From: Vibrio atlanticus
Lineage (GTDB): Bacteria; Pseudomonadota; Gammaproteobacteria; Enterobacterales; Vibrionaceae
Length of the DNA stretch: 64,000 bases
Assembly: GCF_024347315.1 (NCBI RefSeq)
Contig: NZ_AP025460.1
Location: 2,294,001 to 2,358,000 of the forward strand
Direction: 5' to 3'
The translations under genes were made by a program, and so were the position numbers. Under the pieces are notes generated by a model. The model ran no database searches and was not told where the DNA came from. It saw nothing but the letters and a program-made list of their open reading frames with translations. Position 1 is the stretch's first letter. Each line of letters starts with the position of its first letter. Positions 10,374-22,063 of this stretch are shown piece by piece.

Positions 10374-13300
10374 CTAATCTTTTGGTGGCGCTGGCGCCAA
10401 GACTTCTCGGTTACCGTTATGTCCTGGAGCACTGACAATACCTTGAGCTTCTAATTGCTCAACAATTCGTGCGGCACGGTTGTAGCCGATCTTAAATCGA
10501 CGTTGCACACCAGAAACTGAACCTCGGCGTGAATGAACCACATGTTCGACAACTTGATCAAACAGAGGATCGACTTCTTCATCGCCTTCCATCTTCTCAC
10601 CCGGCAACAGTGTTTCTGGGGTTTGGTCGCCGTTCGTAATCTCTTCAATATAGTTTGGCTTACCGCGTGCTTTCCAGTTATTCACGACCGCGTGTACATC
10701 ATCATCAGATGCAAACGCACCGTGTACACGAGTTGTGTGGCTTGAACCCGGTGGCAAGTACAACATATCACCCATACCAAGTAGTGACTCAGCACCACCT
10801 TGGTCAAGAATGGTTCGAGAGTCTGTTTTGGTTGATACGGTAAAGGCTACACGTGTCGGGATATTGGCTTTAATAAGACCCGTAATAACATCCACTGACG
10901 GGCGCTGAGTCGCTAGGATCAAGTGAACACCCGCCGCACGTGCTTTTTGTGCCAAACGAGCAATCAACTCTTCAACTTTCTTACCCACTACCATGATTAA
11001 ATCGGCGAATTCATCGACGACAACTACGATGTAAGGCAGTTTTTCCAATAATGGTGCTTCAGGGTCCATGCTGTCGCCCGGTTTCCACAGAGGATCATGA
11101 ATTGGGTGACCCGCTTCCGCAGCCATCTTCAATTTGTCGTTGTAGCCTTTAATGTTACGAACACCAAGTGCCGACATCAGTTTATAACGACGTTCCATTT
11201 CGCCAACACACCAACGAAGGGCGTTAGACGCATCTTTCATGTCGGTAACGACTTCAGACAATAGATGTGGAATACCTTCATAGATAGACAATTCCAACAT
11301 TTTCGGGTCAATCATGATGAAACGAACGTCTTCAGGCGATGCCTTGTAAAGCATACTCAAGATCATCACGTTCACACCCACCGATTTACCAGAGCCGGTG
11401 GTACCTGCAACCAGTACGTGTGGCATCTTCGATAAATCAGCAATAACCGCTTCACCTGCAATATCTTGTCCTAGAACAACGGTCGTTGGTGACGTCGCTT
11501 CTTGGAACTGAGGGCTACCTACCACATCGGAGAAGAATACGGTTTGACGGCTCATGTTCGGCAATTCCAAACCAACATAAGGTTTACCCGGTATTACCTC
11601 TACGACACGCACTGCCAATGCAGAAAGTGAACGCGCTAAGTCCATAGAAAGACCAGAAATACGGCTCACTTTCACGCCAGGAGCCAGATCGAGTTCGAAT
11701 CGAGTAATGACAGGGCCAGGGAAGATATCAACCACATCTGCCTTTATCTTGTAGTCCGCTAGCTTAGATTCAACAAGACGAGCAATCGCCTCTAGTGCAT
11801 CGCGGTCAATAAAGGTTTCACGTTTTTCAGGGTGGAACAACAGCTCAAGTGTTGGCAATGGCTCGGCAGGTTTGGGCAAATTCACATCTTGCTGTACCAA
11901 GAACGGGTTTTGTGTCGCCGCCATATTCGCTTGCGCTTCAGATACCAGATTTTGGAATGCTGCTACATCTTGGTCTTGGTGCACAGACTCATCTTCCGTG
12001 ACCTCTTCCCATGGAAGATCAACAGCCTGCTCTTGAGCTTGTTCGTTAGTTTGCTCAAACTCCGCATTACCTTGTTGGGCAGCGAAAGGCTCTTGTTGCT
12101 CAGTATTAACATCTTCAATCGATACAGGTTGGAACACTGAAGCTTGTTCATCTTGCTCTTCCGCCATATCAAACGGAGATGCTTGCACTGAAGAGGCGTC
12201 TTCGATTGTTTCTTCTGTTTCATCCACTTGCGAAGCATATAAAGATTCAGGCTGAACGTCTTCTGCACCGAGTTCACCCTCGACTTCAGAGGAACTATCC
12301 GTTGCTGTTTCAGCACTATCAAAATCACTATGAGTTGGACTAACTTCTGCTTGTTCGTTTTGCATGTATTGTTGATACGCAACCTGAGATTCATGTGCAT
12401 CAACTTGCTCTTGAGCCGCTAGATCATCTTCATACATTGCAGCATTCTCTAGCTGCTCTATCGTTGCATTCAACTGCTTCGAGCGCTCAATGCCCTCTTC
12501 CAAAGGCTCTTCTGGCGCTTGGTAAACAGGCGCAGCAGGGATCGGCTCAGGTTCAACTTCAGGTTGACGTTGAATATCAGACACTTCTTGAGCTGAAGCG
12601 TCTTGCTTCGCTGGCGCCTCGACAGGCATATGAATATTGTAATGGCGCTTCGGCGACGCGGCACTGTCTAGCGCATTTGTCGCCACGTCTGAAGAATCAT
12701 TGGTCGCTGAGAAGCTCATCGCAGGATCTAGTAGATCATGCTCTTTTGATTCTTTGTTATCTTCTAAAGCAGGAACATCACGGTAACTCGGCTCTTGATG
12801 ACGTTCTTCGATTAAATCGCGGTCTGCCGATTCTGTTAACTGAGGTTCAAGCAGCTCTTGATCTTGGCCGCGCGCCTTATTAACGGCTGACGTAAAGAAT
12901 TTGATTGCACACTCGCCTAACCATTCAACAATACTTAACCAGGAGATGCCCGTTAATAGGGTAAAGCCAGCTCCCCATAAGAAAAGAAGAACCAACGTAC
13001 TGCCCAGAACGTTCAGCGTTGGAAGTGCAAGACTTGTTAATACATCACCGACTACACCACCAGATGAAAAGTACCAAATATCATCGAAGTTGATATCCGC
13101 TAAACCACAACTAGTAAGAATAAGGACAGTCAGTCCAAGTAAACGAGTACCCCACAGCATGAAATCGATCTGCTCATCTTCATTACGTTTACGGAATAAT
13201 ACCCACGCAGCAACCGTCACCAAGATAGGCAAAGGATAAGCTAAAGAACCAAACACAAAGAAAAGCGTATCCGCCAACCATGCACCTACGTAACCTCCTG

Positions 13301-13511
13301 CATTTTGAATATCACCACCCCAAGCCGTTTGCGACCATGATGGGTCAGCAGGGCTAAAAGTTAATAACGCAACGGCAAGTAGAATAGAGAAGAGAACACC
13401 TAGAATTAGGCTGCACTCTTTTAGACGTTGAGAACCACTTAAACGAGGAGACTGAGGCTCTTCACTCGTTTTAATGATTGTTTCTACTTTATTACTGCTC
13501 TGCTTGAACAT
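10374..13511 (-). CDS. ftsK: DNA translocase FtsK
   Basis: FtsK is the septal DNA pump that clears chromosomes from the division site and activates XerCD at dif. Four hydrophobic segments span about residues 30-200. A long acidic Gln/Glu-rich linker follows (about 210-550), then the RecA-like motor with Walker [14 protein letters not shown] and [12 protein letters not shown]. The C-terminal winged-helix gamma domain ([24 protein letters not shown]) reads KOPS sequences. Total length is 1045 residues; the linker is the variable part, shorter than in E. coli. The start MFKQSSNK has no strong ribosome site. It sits between lrp and lolA as in many gammaproteobacteria. Confidence 0.96.
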   Translation of the reverse strand: MFKQSSNKVETIIKTSEEPQSPRLSGSQRLKECSLILGVLFSILLAVALLTFSPADPSWSQTAWGGDIQNAGGYVGAWLADTLFFVFGSLAYPLPILVTVAAWVLFRKRNEDEQIDFMLWGTRLLGLTVLILTSCGLADINFDDIWYFSSGGVVGDVLTSLALPTLNVLGSTLVLLFLWGAGFTLLTGISWLSIVEWLGECAIKFFTSAVNKARGQDQELLEPQLTESADRDLIEERHQEPSYRDVPALEDNKESKEHDLLDPAMSFSATNDSSDVATNALDSAASPKRHYNIHMPVEAPAKQDASAQEVSDIQRQPEVEPEPIPAAPVYQAPEEPLEEGIERSKQLNATIEQLENAAMYEDDLAAQEQVDAHESQVAYQQYMQNEQAEVSPTHSDFDSAETATDSSSEVEGELGAEDVQPESLYASQVDETEETIEDASSVQASPFDMAEEQDEQASVFQPVSIEDVNTEQQEPFAAQQGNAEFEQTNEQAQEQAVDLPWEEVTEDESVHQDQDVAAFQNLVSEAQANMAATQNPFLVQQDVNLPKPAEPLPTLELLFHPEKRETFIDRDALEAIARLVESKLADYKIKADVVDIFPGPVITRFELDLAPGVKVSRISGLSMDLARSLSALAVRVVEVIPGKPYVGLELPNMSRQTVFFSDVVGSPQFQEATSPTTVVLGQDIAGEAVIADLSKMPHVLVAGTTGSGKSVGVNVMILSMLYKASPEDVRFIMIDPKMLELSIYEGIPHLLSEVVTDMKDASNALRWCVGEMERRYKLMSALGVRNIKGYNDKLKMAAEAGHPIHDPLWKPGDSMDPEAPLLEKLPYIVVVVDEFADLIMVVGKKVEELIARLAQKARAAGVHLILATQRPSVDVITGLIKANIPTRVAFTVSTKTDSRTILDQGGAESLLGMGDMLYLPPGSSHTTRVHGAFASDDDVHAVVNNWKARGKPNYIEEITNGDQTPETLLPGEKMEGDEEVDPLFDQVVEHVVHSRRGSVSGVQRRFKIGYNRAARIVEQLEAQGIVSAPGHNGNREVLAPAPPKD

Positions 13512-13547
13512 AAACCAACTTAATAATTAAACAGGATAAAAACATCT

Positions 13548-13567
13548 CGAGCGGCAATAGCCGCTCG
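13548..13567 (-). other. Strong hairpin just upstream of ftsK
   Basis: The stem CGAGCGGC (13548-13555) pairs perfectly with GCCGCTCG (13560-13567) around a 4-base loop. Read on the minus strand it is followed within six bases by TTTTT and then, 36 bases on, by the ftsK start. It could be an attenuator in the ftsK leader, or a second terminator for lrp. The sequence shows the hairpin; the role is a guess. Confidence 0.4.
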
Positions 13568-13627
13568 TTTCAATGAAACTACTGTTGATTTAACCATATC
13601 AAACAGAAAAACCCAATTCCAGAAAGC

Positions 13628-13656
13628 AAGAAAGCGGAACAAATGTCCGCTTTCTT
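13628..13656 (-). terminator. Terminator of lrp
   Basis: A 9-base stem, GAAAGCGGA (13630-13638) with TCCGCTTTC (13646-13654), lies 20 bases behind the lrp stop. The following T tract on the minus strand is weak (TTGCTTTC). Confidence 0.65.
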
Positions 13657-13674
13657 TCATTTCACCAATTGTGA

Positions 13675-14169
13675 TTAACGAGTTTTAATCACAAGTTGAT
13701 TGGTTTGTTTCACTTCTTCCATTACAACGTAAGTTCGAGTGTCGTTTACGCCTGGTAGACGAAGTAACGTATCACCCAGTAGCTTACGGTAAGCACCCAT
13801 ATCAGATACACGTGTTTTTAGAAGATAGTCAAAATCACCCGACACTAAATGACACTCTTGGATGTCATCCAGTTTCTGCACAGCGGTGTTGAATTGTTCG
13901 AACACATCTGGCGCACCACGGTTCAACGTAATTTCAACAAACACTAAAAGTGAAGCATCAAGGTACTGTGGGTTCAGCAATGCTGTGTACCCAGTAATGT
14001 AACCTTGACGCTCTAAACGACGAACACGCTCAAGACATGGAGTTGGAGAAAGTCCTACTCGTTTTGAGAGTTCAACGTTTGAGATACGACCGTCTTTTTG
14101 CAACTCATTAAGAATGTTGCGGTCAATACGATCTAGTTCCTTGGACGGCTTCTTATAATTGTCTGCCAT
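13675..14169 (-). CDS. lrp: Leucine-responsive regulatory protein Lrp
   Basis: Lrp is a global regulator of amino acid metabolism and of the feast/famine response. The 164-residue protein has the N-terminal helix-turn-helix (LDRIDRNILNELQKDGRISNVELSKRVG in two parts, with the recognition helix LSPTPCLERVRRLE) and a C-terminal ligand-binding RAM domain, with YRKLLGDTLLRLPGV near the end. It is nearly the same as E. coli Lrp in length. It is divergent from ald, a gene commonly under Lrp-family control. Confidence 0.96.
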   Translation of the reverse strand: MADNYKKPSKELDRIDRNILNELQKDGRISNVELSKRVGLSPTPCLERVRRLERQGYITGYTALLNPQYLDASLLVFVEITLNRGAPDVFEQFNTAVQKLDDIQECHLVSGDFDYLLKTRVSDMGAYRKLLGDTLLRLPGVNDTRTYVVMEEVKQTNQLVIKTR

Positions 14170-14325
14170 TTTTTATTCCACCTTATTACTTCCTTGCAAA
14201 AAAATATACTACAACTTTTTAATATTCAGTATCAAATTTTACTTAAACATATCTATACTAGATATTAATTCGACAGAATTACCCTACACATAGATAAAAC
14301 AACCAAAATAAAATGAGGAGTCAGG
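14170..14325. promoter_or_regulatory. Divergent lrp / ald control region
   Basis: This 156-base AT-rich region holds the promoters of both genes. It contains runs such as CAGTATCAAATTTTACTT (from about 14226) that resemble the loose Lrp consensus, so autoregulation of lrp and Lrp control of ald are plausible. The ald ribosome site is AGGAG, six bases ahead of its ATG. Individual Lrp sites cannot be assigned with confidence by eye. Confidence 0.4.
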
Positions 14326-15450
14326 ATGATCATTGGCGTACCTAAGGAAATCAAGAACCACGAATACCGCGTTGGTATGACCCCAGCTAGCGTGAGAGAA
14401 CTAATCTCACACGGCCACCAAGTTTTTGTAGAAACCAATGCCGGTAATGGTATCGGTTTTTCAGACGATGATTACATCGCTGTAGGCGCATCCATTCTTC
14501 CTACTGCTGCTGACGTTTTCGCGAAAGCAGAAATGATTGTAAAGGTTAAAGAACCTCAAGCTGTCGAGCGAGCTATGCTTCGCGAAGGGCAAATATTATT
14601 TACCTATTTACACCTTGCACCAGATTTTCCACAAACTGAAGAGCTGATCAAGAGCAAAGCTGTCTGCGTAGCCTATGAGACTGTAACAGATAATATGGGT
14701 CGCTTGCCACTATTAGCACCAATGTCTGAAGTCGCTGGTCGCATGTCTATTCAAGCAGGTGCACAAACACTAGAGAAATCTAACGGTGGTTGTGGTCTTC
14801 TTCTTGGCGGCGTTCCTGGTGTTGAGCCAGCAAAAGTTGTTGTTGTTGGCGGCGGTGTTGTTGGTGCTAACGCAGCACGTATGGCTGTTGGCCTTCGCGC
14901 AGACGTAACCATTCTTGATCGCAACGTAGATACGCTTCGTCGTCTTGATGAAGAATTCCAAGGTCGCGCAAAAGTGGTTTATTCTACTGAAGACGCTATT
15001 GAGAAGCATGTTCTAGAAGCAGACCTAGTGATTGGTGCCGTACTAATCCCAGGCGCAGCCGCTCCTAAACTTGTTACAAAAGATCACATCGCTAAGATGA
15101 AGCCAGGTTCAGCGGTTGTTGATGTTGCAATCGACCAAGGTGGTTGTTTTGAAACTTCACATGCAACGACTCACGCTGATCCAACTTACATCGTTGATGA
15201 CGTAGTTCACTACTGTGTTGCTAACATGCCAGGTGCCGTTGCTCGTACTTCTACTTACGCACTAAACAATGCAACACTTCCTTACATTGTTAAGCTAGCG
15301 AACAAAGGCTACCGCGAAGCACTTCTATCTGATGAAGGTTTCCTAGAAGGTCTAAACGTAATCCACGGTAAAGTGACTTGTAAAGAAGTTGCAGAGAGCT
15401 TTGACCTAGAATACGTCGCGCCGGCAGAAGCAATCGCAATGTTTAACTAA
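14326..15450 (+). CDS. ald: Alanine dehydrogenase
   Basis: Ald is an NAD-dependent enzyme that interconverts L-alanine and pyruvate plus ammonia. The N-terminus [20 protein letters not shown] is the family signature, with substrate-binding Arg15 and a Lys in MIVKVKEPQ (about residue 75). The Rossmann domain shows [16 protein letters not shown] followed by an acidic residue in TILD, and the motif [19 protein letters not shown] is present near residue 305. Length is 374 residues, as usual. Divergent placement beside lrp fits Lrp control. Confidence 0.96.
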   Translation: MIIGVPKEIKNHEYRVGMTPASVRELISHGHQVFVETNAGNGIGFSDDDYIAVGASILPTAADVFAKAEMIVKVKEPQAVERAMLREGQILFTYLHLAPDFPQTEELIKSKAVCVAYETVTDNMGRLPLLAPMSEVAGRMSIQAGAQTLEKSNGGCGLLLGGVPGVEPAKVVVVGGGVVGANAARMAVGLRADVTILDRNVDTLRRLDEEFQGRAKVVYSTEDAIEKHVLEADLVIGAVLIPGAAAPKLVTKDHIAKMKPGSAVVDVAIDQGGCFETSHATTHADPTYIVDDVVHYCVANMPGAVARTSTYALNNATLPYIVKLANKGYREALLSDEGFLEGLNVIHGKVTCKEVAESFDLEYVAPAEAIAMFN

Positions 15451-15519
15451 TGATGTAATGACTAACTGAACGCAATAACCTTCTCGTTGAAGCGTTCAGT
15501 TAATTCAGACACATTAAAC

Positions 15520-15558
15520 AAAAAGCCAGTACGACATAATGTCGCGCTGGCTTTTTTG
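15520..15558 (+). terminator. Terminator behind ald
   Basis: AAAAGCCAG (15521-15529) pairs with CTGGCTTTT, with an inner GACAT/TGTC helix, followed by TTTTTT. The flanking A run also allows use by the convergent methyltransferase gene. Confidence 0.85.
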
Positions 15559-15624
15559 TATTTATCACTTTGTTTTGCATTCATGATTTTAGATCGTAAA
15601 AACACGTACCAGTGCTGTTTACCG

Positions 15625-16827
15625 TTAGCGCTCGATCTTAACCCCATGAATCAATAGGTTTCTTGGCGTTACACTACGTTCGCAGAACTCTTCAATCGAA
15701 GCTTGATAACCTTGTTCTTGCAGATAAATGGCACGATCCAAGGCCAACCATACCTCTAAAGGTCTTCTAAAGACTTGTTGAACTAAACTCAGCTTTTCCA
15801 TTTCCCAGAAAAGCGCTTCGCCTTGAATTAAATAAGAGTCAAAATCAATATCTGAACCCAGCGATATATCTTTCACTTTAGATGCCCAGCAACAAAATGA
15901 TTCAAAACCTTCGGATAGCTCCGATTTCTTGATGCTTGGTACAGGAATGTACTCGTCGACACCAAGCTCACCCTTAAGTAGTTGGCTAAAGCCTAATCGG
16001 TAACTCATTTCTAACTGACGGTGTCTTTTTACTCTTTCACCACCAGTGACAGTTTCTTGAAGCGGGATTCTTAAGTCGCTCTTGCTCAACGTTAATGCTG
16101 AGCTTTTCGCAACGGATGACATCGATTGGTAGCTTTCATCGCGAATAAGGTGGTAGCAACATGGAGAAATGGTGACTGCAGGAAGCCCATGTGAAACAGA
16201 TTTTTTCACTAATTCGACATGAAGGTCACCACAAGCATGAAGAGCAACAGCATGTTGGTTTGAGTTAAACACCCGATCTGCATCTTTTGAAAACGCGTCA
16301 CCTTGAACAAAGTCCATCTCTAGTTTCTGGTCATCTGCAATCTTTTGCCCGCTTTCACACAGTGACTGTTGCCACTCAAAGCTAGTGACCTTTTGATCTG
16401 ATTGCTGAGATAAGATTCGACCGAGAAAGCCTTTGCCAGAACACCATTCAAGCCACTCTTTACCATGATGCTCTTTTAATGAAGCCTCTCCCATCGCGAC
16501 AATTTGTTGCAGCTTCCTGCCGGGAATACCATCGGCAGTACCGCGCGGAAGATCAAGCCCAACTAAAGCCGAATTATCAAACTGGATGTGTTGATTGGCA
16601 TTCCCTAACTCTGGGAGAAAACGCATAAGTTCCGAAATCAGAACTTGAGGCTGTTCTTTTAGCGTTTGAATGCGTTCAATACTCAAACCATCTAACCAAT
16701 CGACAAGTGGAAGGTTCACGTCTGTCCATGGCTGATCGTGAGTTTGGCATAGGTGAAAAGGCTCTGAACGCCAGTAAATCTGGTGCTCTAGCAAAAATGA
16801 ATCGAGTATTTTGAATCGTGAATGCAT
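15625..16827 (-). CDS. SAM-dependent methyltransferase of the Methyltransf_32 type
   Basis: This 400-residue protein resembles the Methyltransf_32 group: motif I is the unusual EWCSGKGFLGR (about residue 130), followed by ALHACGDLHVELV and SPCCYHLIRDESY, both hallmarks of that group. The substrate is not known; relatives include RNA-modifying and putative small-molecule enzymes. I chose the ATG at 16827 (MHSRFKILDSF) because AGGGGGAAGC lies immediately upstream; an in-frame ATG 14 codons earlier has no such site. It lies between ald and cysB, convergent with ald. Function remains unassigned. Confidence 0.8.
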   Translation of the reverse strand: MHSRFKILDSFLLEHQIYWRSEPFHLCQTHDQPWTDVNLPLVDWLDGLSIERIQTLKEQPQVLISELMRFLPELGNANQHIQFDNSALVGLDLPRGTADGIPGRKLQQIVAMGEASLKEHHGKEWLEWCSGKGFLGRILSQQSDQKVTSFEWQQSLCESGQKIADDQKLEMDFVQGDAFSKDADRVFNSNQHAVALHACGDLHVELVKKSVSHGLPAVTISPCCYHLIRDESYQSMSSVAKSSALTLSKSDLRIPLQETVTGGERVKRHRQLEMSYRLGFSQLLKGELGVDEYIPVPSIKKSELSEGFESFCCWASKVKDISLGSDIDFDSYLIQGEALFWEMEKLSLVQQVFRRPLEVWLALDRAIYLQEQGYQASIEEFCERSVTPRNLLIHGVKIER

Positions 16828-16945
16828 GCTTCCCCCTATGATGCGAGGATTGTAGGGGTAAGAGGCCAAAATGGAAAGGAAGGTTACAAATTGAGGTTGT
16901 ATAAAGACAACCTACCGGCAAGAAAACCACAAATGAGCTTAAATG

Positions 16946-16968
16946 AAAACGGCCTGTAAACAGGCCGA
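16946..16968 (-). terminator. Terminator of cysB
   Basis: CGGCCTG (16950-16956) and CAGGCCG (16961-16967) form a GC-rich stem with a TAAA loop, followed on the minus strand by TTTTC, 30 bases behind the cysB stop. Confidence 0.8.
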
Positions 16969-16996
16969 ATTGGGTATCTAGGTAAGACTATCACCC

Positions 16997-18293
<1,297 letters not shown>

Positions 18294-19058
18294 ATGAATA
18301 TTGGTTTAATAATCGCCTTGGTAGCCGTGCTTTTGGTGTTGGTTTTAGGCTACAACATCATGCTTCAATACAAAGTTAAGGTAGAAACAACGAAGAAACA
18401 GGAAGCTTCTCGTTATCTAACCATTATAGATGGAACAGAAGAGTTAATTGGCAATGCTCACCACATGCCGTTTAGCCAAGATCTTCTTATATGCTTAAAC
18501 AATCGAATTCTTGATGCATTAGTTAATATGTATGAACTCGATCCTAAAAATAAGCAGCTTGCCCAACGCATCGAAAGCGTAAAGCAACAAATAACTCAGC
18601 TTAAAGAGAATCACCAAGGGGGCGAAAGCACCGCTTTTCGCATGCCTAGTAGTGACAAACAAGCAATCATGATGCTTAAGCTAGTTAAACGCTTGCGTGA
18701 CACGGTTCGTAACGAGCACAATAAAGGACGTTTTAATACTCAAGCTTTTGTGGTTGAAAACGCTCGCTTAGAAACAATCCAAATTCGCATCAACATCGAG
18801 AATGTTATCAAACGTGCAAATGACTCGATATCTCGTGGACAGCCTGGCACAGCGATTCAACTGTTGCGCAAAGGCATCGATGCATTAGCCACTAAAAACG
18901 ACGCATACTCCAATCAAGCGAAAGACAAGCTACAACAGATGCTTGACGATCTTGATCAGAAGCGCCTAAATAAAAACGCAGAAGATTTACAGCAGATGGA
19001 ATCGAAAGAGCGTGAAGATGACATGGATGCTCTATTCGGTCAGAAGAAAAAATGGTAA
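18294..19058 (+). CDS. Membrane-anchored helical protein of unknown function
   Basis: The 254-residue protein starts with a single hydrophobic segment (about residues 3-24, IGLIIALVAVLLVLVLGYNI) with no lipobox or clear cleavage site, so it is probably an inner-membrane protein with the rest on one side. The remainder is almost all charged helix, with coiled-coil character at about residues 80-105 and 190-245, and a Lys/Asp/Glu-rich end (MDALFGQKKKW). Vibrio homologues have been labelled 'DNA repair ATPase', but I see no Walker motif, so that label is unsupported. It has its own terminator and divides cysB from miaE. I do not know its function. Confidence 0.75.
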   Translation: MNIGLIIALVAVLLVLVLGYNIMLQYKVKVETTKKQEASRYLTIIDGTEELIGNAHHMPFSQDLLICLNNRILDALVNMYELDPKNKQLAQRIESVKQQITQLKENHQGGESTAFRMPSSDKQAIMMLKLVKRLRDTVRNEHNKGRFNTQAFVVENARLETIQIRINIENVIKRANDSISRGQPGTAIQLLRKGIDALATKNDAYSNQAKDKLQQMLDDLDQKRLNKNAEDLQQMESKEREDDMDALFGQKKKW

Positions 19059-19076
19059 CGCTCTAACTCAACACTT

Positions 19077-19110
19077 AAAGGCCGCTCTATTTAAATTAGC
19101 GGCCTTTTTT
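19077..19110 (+). terminator. Terminator behind the anchored coil protein gene
   Basis: AAAGGCCGCT pairs with AGCGGCCTTT around an 11-base loop, followed by a T run. Confidence 0.85.
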
Positions 19111-19157
19111 GTACCTGTGGAATTTCCTTTCTCCGTATAGGGGGATCTCTTAAGCTG

Positions 19158-19166
19158 TGATAAAAT
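19158..19166 (+). promoter_or_regulatory. Extended -10 promoter element of miaE
   Basis: TGATAAAAT at 19158-19166 is a TGn extended -10 box. Transcription would begin near 19172-19174, about 23 bases ahead of the miaE ATG at 19196. This argues against the in-frame GTG at 19157 being the start codon. No good -35 element is seen, as is common with extended -10 promoters. Confidence 0.55.
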
Positions 19167-19195
19167 CCCGCATTATCAACAAACTTGCCCTTACC

Positions 19196-19951
19196 ATGTA
19201 TCAAGAATTATTAGCCCCTATACACTCTTTTCTTAAAGCTGAAACGCCAGATTCATGGATAGATGAAGCCAAGAAGCCTGAAAACCTTCATATCATTCTA
19301 CGCGATCACATGCTTTGTGAACTTAAAGCAGCTCAAAGTGCTTTGTTCCTTATCCGTAAATATGCGGTAGATAAAGAAAGCGCGAAGCAACTGAATGAGT
19401 GGATTTTGCCCTACGAGCAATTTGCTTACCGTCGTATTGGAGACTTGGAGTCTCTACGTGGTAAAAGTAATGTATCAAAGCAAATTACAGCGAAAGAAGG
19501 CTGTAATTACGGTGCTGACTTGATCGATAAAATGGTATTGCTGATCAAAGAAGAGCTGCATCACTTCTACCAAGTGATGGAATTGATGGTAAAAAAAGGC
19601 GTGACTTATCAACCGATCGAGGCGGGCCGCTACGCTAAGGGTTTAATCAAGCAAGTTAAGACTTACGAGCCTGATGCTCTAGTTGATAAGCTTATTATTG
19701 GTGCATTTATTGAAGCTCGCTCTTGTGAACGCTTTGCTAAACTGGCTCCTTTCTTAGAAGAAGACATGGAAAAGTTTTACGTATCTCTACTTCGTTCAGA
19801 AGCTCGTCACTATCAAGACTATCTTGAACTCGCGGAACAAATCGCAGGGAAAGATATCTCTGAGCGTATTGCTCATTTTGCGCAAGTTGAAGCAGAACTT
19901 ATCACTTCAGAAGACAGCGACTTTAAGTTTCATAGTGGCGCTCCGGTTTAA
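19196..19951 (+). CDS. miaE: tRNA 2-methylthio-N6-isopentenyladenosine-37 hydroxylase MiaE
   Basis: MiaE is a non-haem diiron enzyme that hydroxylates ms2i6A37 in tRNAs to ms2io6A, a modification linked with aerobic growth. The protein starts MYQELLAPIHSFLKAETPDSW, close to Salmonella MiaE, and contains diiron ligand motifs on its helices: CELKAAQ, KEELHHFYQVME, FIEARSCERF and RSEARHYQDY. I use the ATG at 19196 (252 residues) because an earlier in-frame GTG overlaps a probable -10 box. It converges with pyrF on a shared terminator. Confidence 0.93.
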   Translation: MYQELLAPIHSFLKAETPDSWIDEAKKPENLHIILRDHMLCELKAAQSALFLIRKYAVDKESAKQLNEWILPYEQFAYRRIGDLESLRGKSNVSKQITAKEGCNYGADLIDKMVLLIKEELHHFYQVMELMVKKGVTYQPIEAGRYAKGLIKQVKTYEPDALVDKLIIGAFIEARSCERFAKLAPFLEEDMEKFYVSLLRSEARHYQDYLELAEQIAGKDISERIAHFAQVEAELITSEDSDFKFHSGAPV

Positions 19952-20001
19952 GCCGTTTAGAACAAGTCTACTCCAGACAATTCTGTATTTAGTACACCTA
20001 T

Positions 20002-20031
20002 AAGAAGGCCAGCAAATTGCTGGCCTTCTTT
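20002..20031. terminator. Bidirectional terminator between miaE and pyrF
   Basis: A near-perfect palindrome with 14-base arms (AAGAAGGCCAGCAA and its complement, 20002-20030), flanked by T residues on the plus side. Confidence 0.88.
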
Positions 20032-20057
20032 ATTGGAATTACGACTTAATGATAAGC

Positions 20058-20753
20058 TTAAGCTAGCGTGCCGTTGATTTCAGCAAGTACTGATGCAGGG
20101 TCTGCTGCTTGAGTAATTGGACGACCGATAACAAGATAGTCAGAACCTGACTCAATCGCCTTAGAAGGCGTCATGATACGCTTCTGGTCACCAACATCAG
20201 CGCCTACAGGACGAATACCTGGAGTTACTAGTTTGAACTCCTGACCAAGTGCACCTTTGAGCAAAGAAGCCTCTTGTGCAGAACATACAACACCGTCTAG
20301 GCCTGAGTTTTTAGTCAAAGACGCTAAGCGCATCACTTGTTGCTGTGGCTCTAGATCCAGACCGATACCCGCTAGGTCAGATTGCTCCATACTGGTTAGT
20401 ACCGTCACACCAATTAACAATGGACGATCTTTACCATATGGTTCCAAAATTTCACGAGAAGCAGTCATCATACGCTCGCCACCACTCGCGTGCACGTTCA
20501 CCATCCACACGCCCATCTCAGCGGCAGCACGTACCGCTTTTGAACATGTGTTCGGGATATCGTGGAACTTAAGGTCCAAAAACACAGAGAAACCACGTTT
20601 ATGTAATTCACGAACAAATTCAGGGCCAAACAGAGTAAACATCTCTTTGCCAACTTTTAGGCGGCAAGATGCTGGGTCAATACGATCGACAAAGGCTAAC
20701 GCATCCGCTTGGTTATCATAATCCAATGCTACAATGATTTTTTGGTCGTTCAT
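20058..20753 (-). CDS. pyrF: Orotidine 5'-phosphate decarboxylase
   Basis: PyrF decarboxylates OMP to UMP, the last step of de novo pyrimidine synthesis. The barrel shows the catalytic D-x-K-x-x-D motif in [12 protein letters not shown] (about residue 60), VNVHASGG, and the phosphate-binding end LVTPGIRP and YLVIGRPIT. At 231 residues it is normal length. It is downstream of lapAB, as in E. coli, but a terminator lies between them (20820-20845), so it may have its own promoter. Confidence 0.96.
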   Translation of the reverse strand: MNDQKIIVALDYDNQADALAFVDRIDPASCRLKVGKEMFTLFGPEFVRELHKRGFSVFLDLKFHDIPNTCSKAVRAAAEMGVWMVNVHASGGERMMTASREILEPYGKDRPLLIGVTVLTSMEQSDLAGIGLDLEPQQQVMRLASLTKNSGLDGVVCSAQEASLLKGALGQEFKLVTPGIRPVGADVGDQKRIMTPSKAIESGSDYLVIGRPITQAADPASVLAEINGTLA

Positions 20754-20819
20754 TTCATCTCCTAACGCAGTTAACTTTCTACAAAATATTTATACCAATC
20801 AGGCCATAAATAACAGTCA

Positions 20820-20845
20820 TAAAAATGCAGCCCGAAAGCTGCAAT
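20820..20845 (-). terminator. Terminator of lapAB
   Basis: TGCAGC and GCTGCA (20826-20843) flank a 6-base loop. Read on the minus strand the stem is followed by ATTTTTATG. A second small hairpin, TGGTC/GACCA, lies at about 20853-20870. Confidence 0.65.
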
Positions 20846-20875
20846 TAATAATTTGGTCTTAAAATGACCACAAAT

Positions 20876-22051
20876 CTATTCACCATCAAGCCCACGAATA
20901 GGCTTGATCGTTCCCCACCCCTTACATGAAGGGCAGTGCCAATACATTGAGTGAGTTGAGAAACCACACTGACGGCATCGGTAATGAGGCTTAACCTTGA
21001 GTTGTTCACCAACCATAGATTGAAGCGTTGTTAAGCTGTCTTTGGCTCTACCTTCTTCCGCTTCCTCTAGGTGATAATCAATTAATCGATAAAAACCTTT
21101 CATGGTTGGGTTTTTAACAAGCTGCTTTGTCAGTAGCTCTTGAGCAGAGCCAACATCTTCATGGTCGGCAACGAGTTGAGCCAGCATCAACTCAGCGGAA
21201 ACACCGGCTTTCTTCTGAATACACGCTTTAAGGAACTCGACCAACTGCGCTTCTTGTCCAAGTTTGTGGTAACACTCAGCAAGCGTTGGCAGGACTTCAC
21301 TAATGAAGTCGATATCTTGCTCGAGAACTGACTCTAAATAAGTAATTGTCTTGTGATAATCTTCATTGGCTAAATGGAATTTCCCTAAAGCAATACTGGC
21401 TCGAACGCATTTAGGGTCTTCTGAAAGGGCCTTCTTGAAGTGCTGAAGCGCTTTAGGGCGGTTGCCGTCGGCTTGTTCTTGCATCGCAAGCTCACACCAG
21501 AAGTGTGCAACCATCGCACGCGTCTTCATTTTCTTCTTGCTCAGCTTAACTAAGATATTCCCGTAATGAATCGCTTTATTCCACTCACGCGTTTGCTGAT
21601 AAATGGCAACCAACTGCTGTAAAGCGCCTTCTTTATGATCAGGCTCTTCTACAAGCTGTTCAAAAATTTTCTCTGCGCGATCAAGAAAGCCTGAGACCGT
21701 ATAGTCTTTAGCTAATTGTTGCAATGCGAGGTTTTTTTGCTCGAGAGTAAGCCCAGACCGAGAGATAAGATTTTGGTGAATACGAATAGCGCGGTCGACT
21801 TCGCCTCTTGAGCGGAACAAGTTGCCCAAAGCCAAGTGAGTATCGATGGTTTCATTGTCTACTTGAAGTAACTCAATGAAGTGATCAACCGCTTTGTCAG
21901 ATTGGTCTGACAGTAATAGGTTCAAACCCGTCACGTATTGGCGGGAGATCTGGTGTGATTGCTTTTGTTTTTCTTGCTGAGCATTACGATTACCCATATA
22001 CCAACCATAAGCAGCTGCGATGGGCAAAAGTAAGAACAGTAACTCTAACAT
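20876..22051 (-). CDS. lapB: Lipopolysaccharide assembly protein B (YciM)
   Basis: LapB is an inner-membrane anchored TPR protein that recruits FtsH to degrade LpxC and so balances lipopolysaccharide with phospholipid synthesis. The N-terminus MLELLFLLLPIAAAYGWYMG is the conserved membrane anchor; TPR helices fill the middle; the C-terminus has a rubredoxin-like metal site, CRQCGF...CPSCKGW, near residues 368-384. I use the ATG at 22051, matching E. coli LapB, rather than a TTG one codon earlier. The protein is 391 residues. lapA ends 12 bases upstream. Confidence 0.95.
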   Translation of the reverse strand: MLELLFLLLPIAAAYGWYMGNRNAQQEKQKQSHQISRQYVTGLNLLLSDQSDKAVDHFIELLQVDNETIDTHLALGNLFRSRGEVDRAIRIHQNLISRSGLTLEQKNLALQQLAKDYTVSGFLDRAEKIFEQLVEEPDHKEGALQQLVAIYQQTREWNKAIHYGNILVKLSKKKMKTRAMVAHFWCELAMQEQADGNRPKALQHFKKALSEDPKCVRASIALGKFHLANEDYHKTITYLESVLEQDIDFISEVLPTLAECYHKLGQEAQLVEFLKACIQKKAGVSAELMLAQLVADHEDVGSAQELLTKQLVKNPTMKGFYRLIDYHLEEAEEGRAKDSLTTLQSMVGEQLKVKPHYRCRQCGFSTHSMYWHCPSCKGWGTIKPIRGLDGE

Positions 22052-22063
22052 CAAATATGGCCT

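Noticed and set aside
19157..19195. GTG start for miaE, 13 codons upstream
   Set aside because: The GTG overlaps a TGATAAAAT extended -10 box, and the family N-terminus begins at the later ATG.
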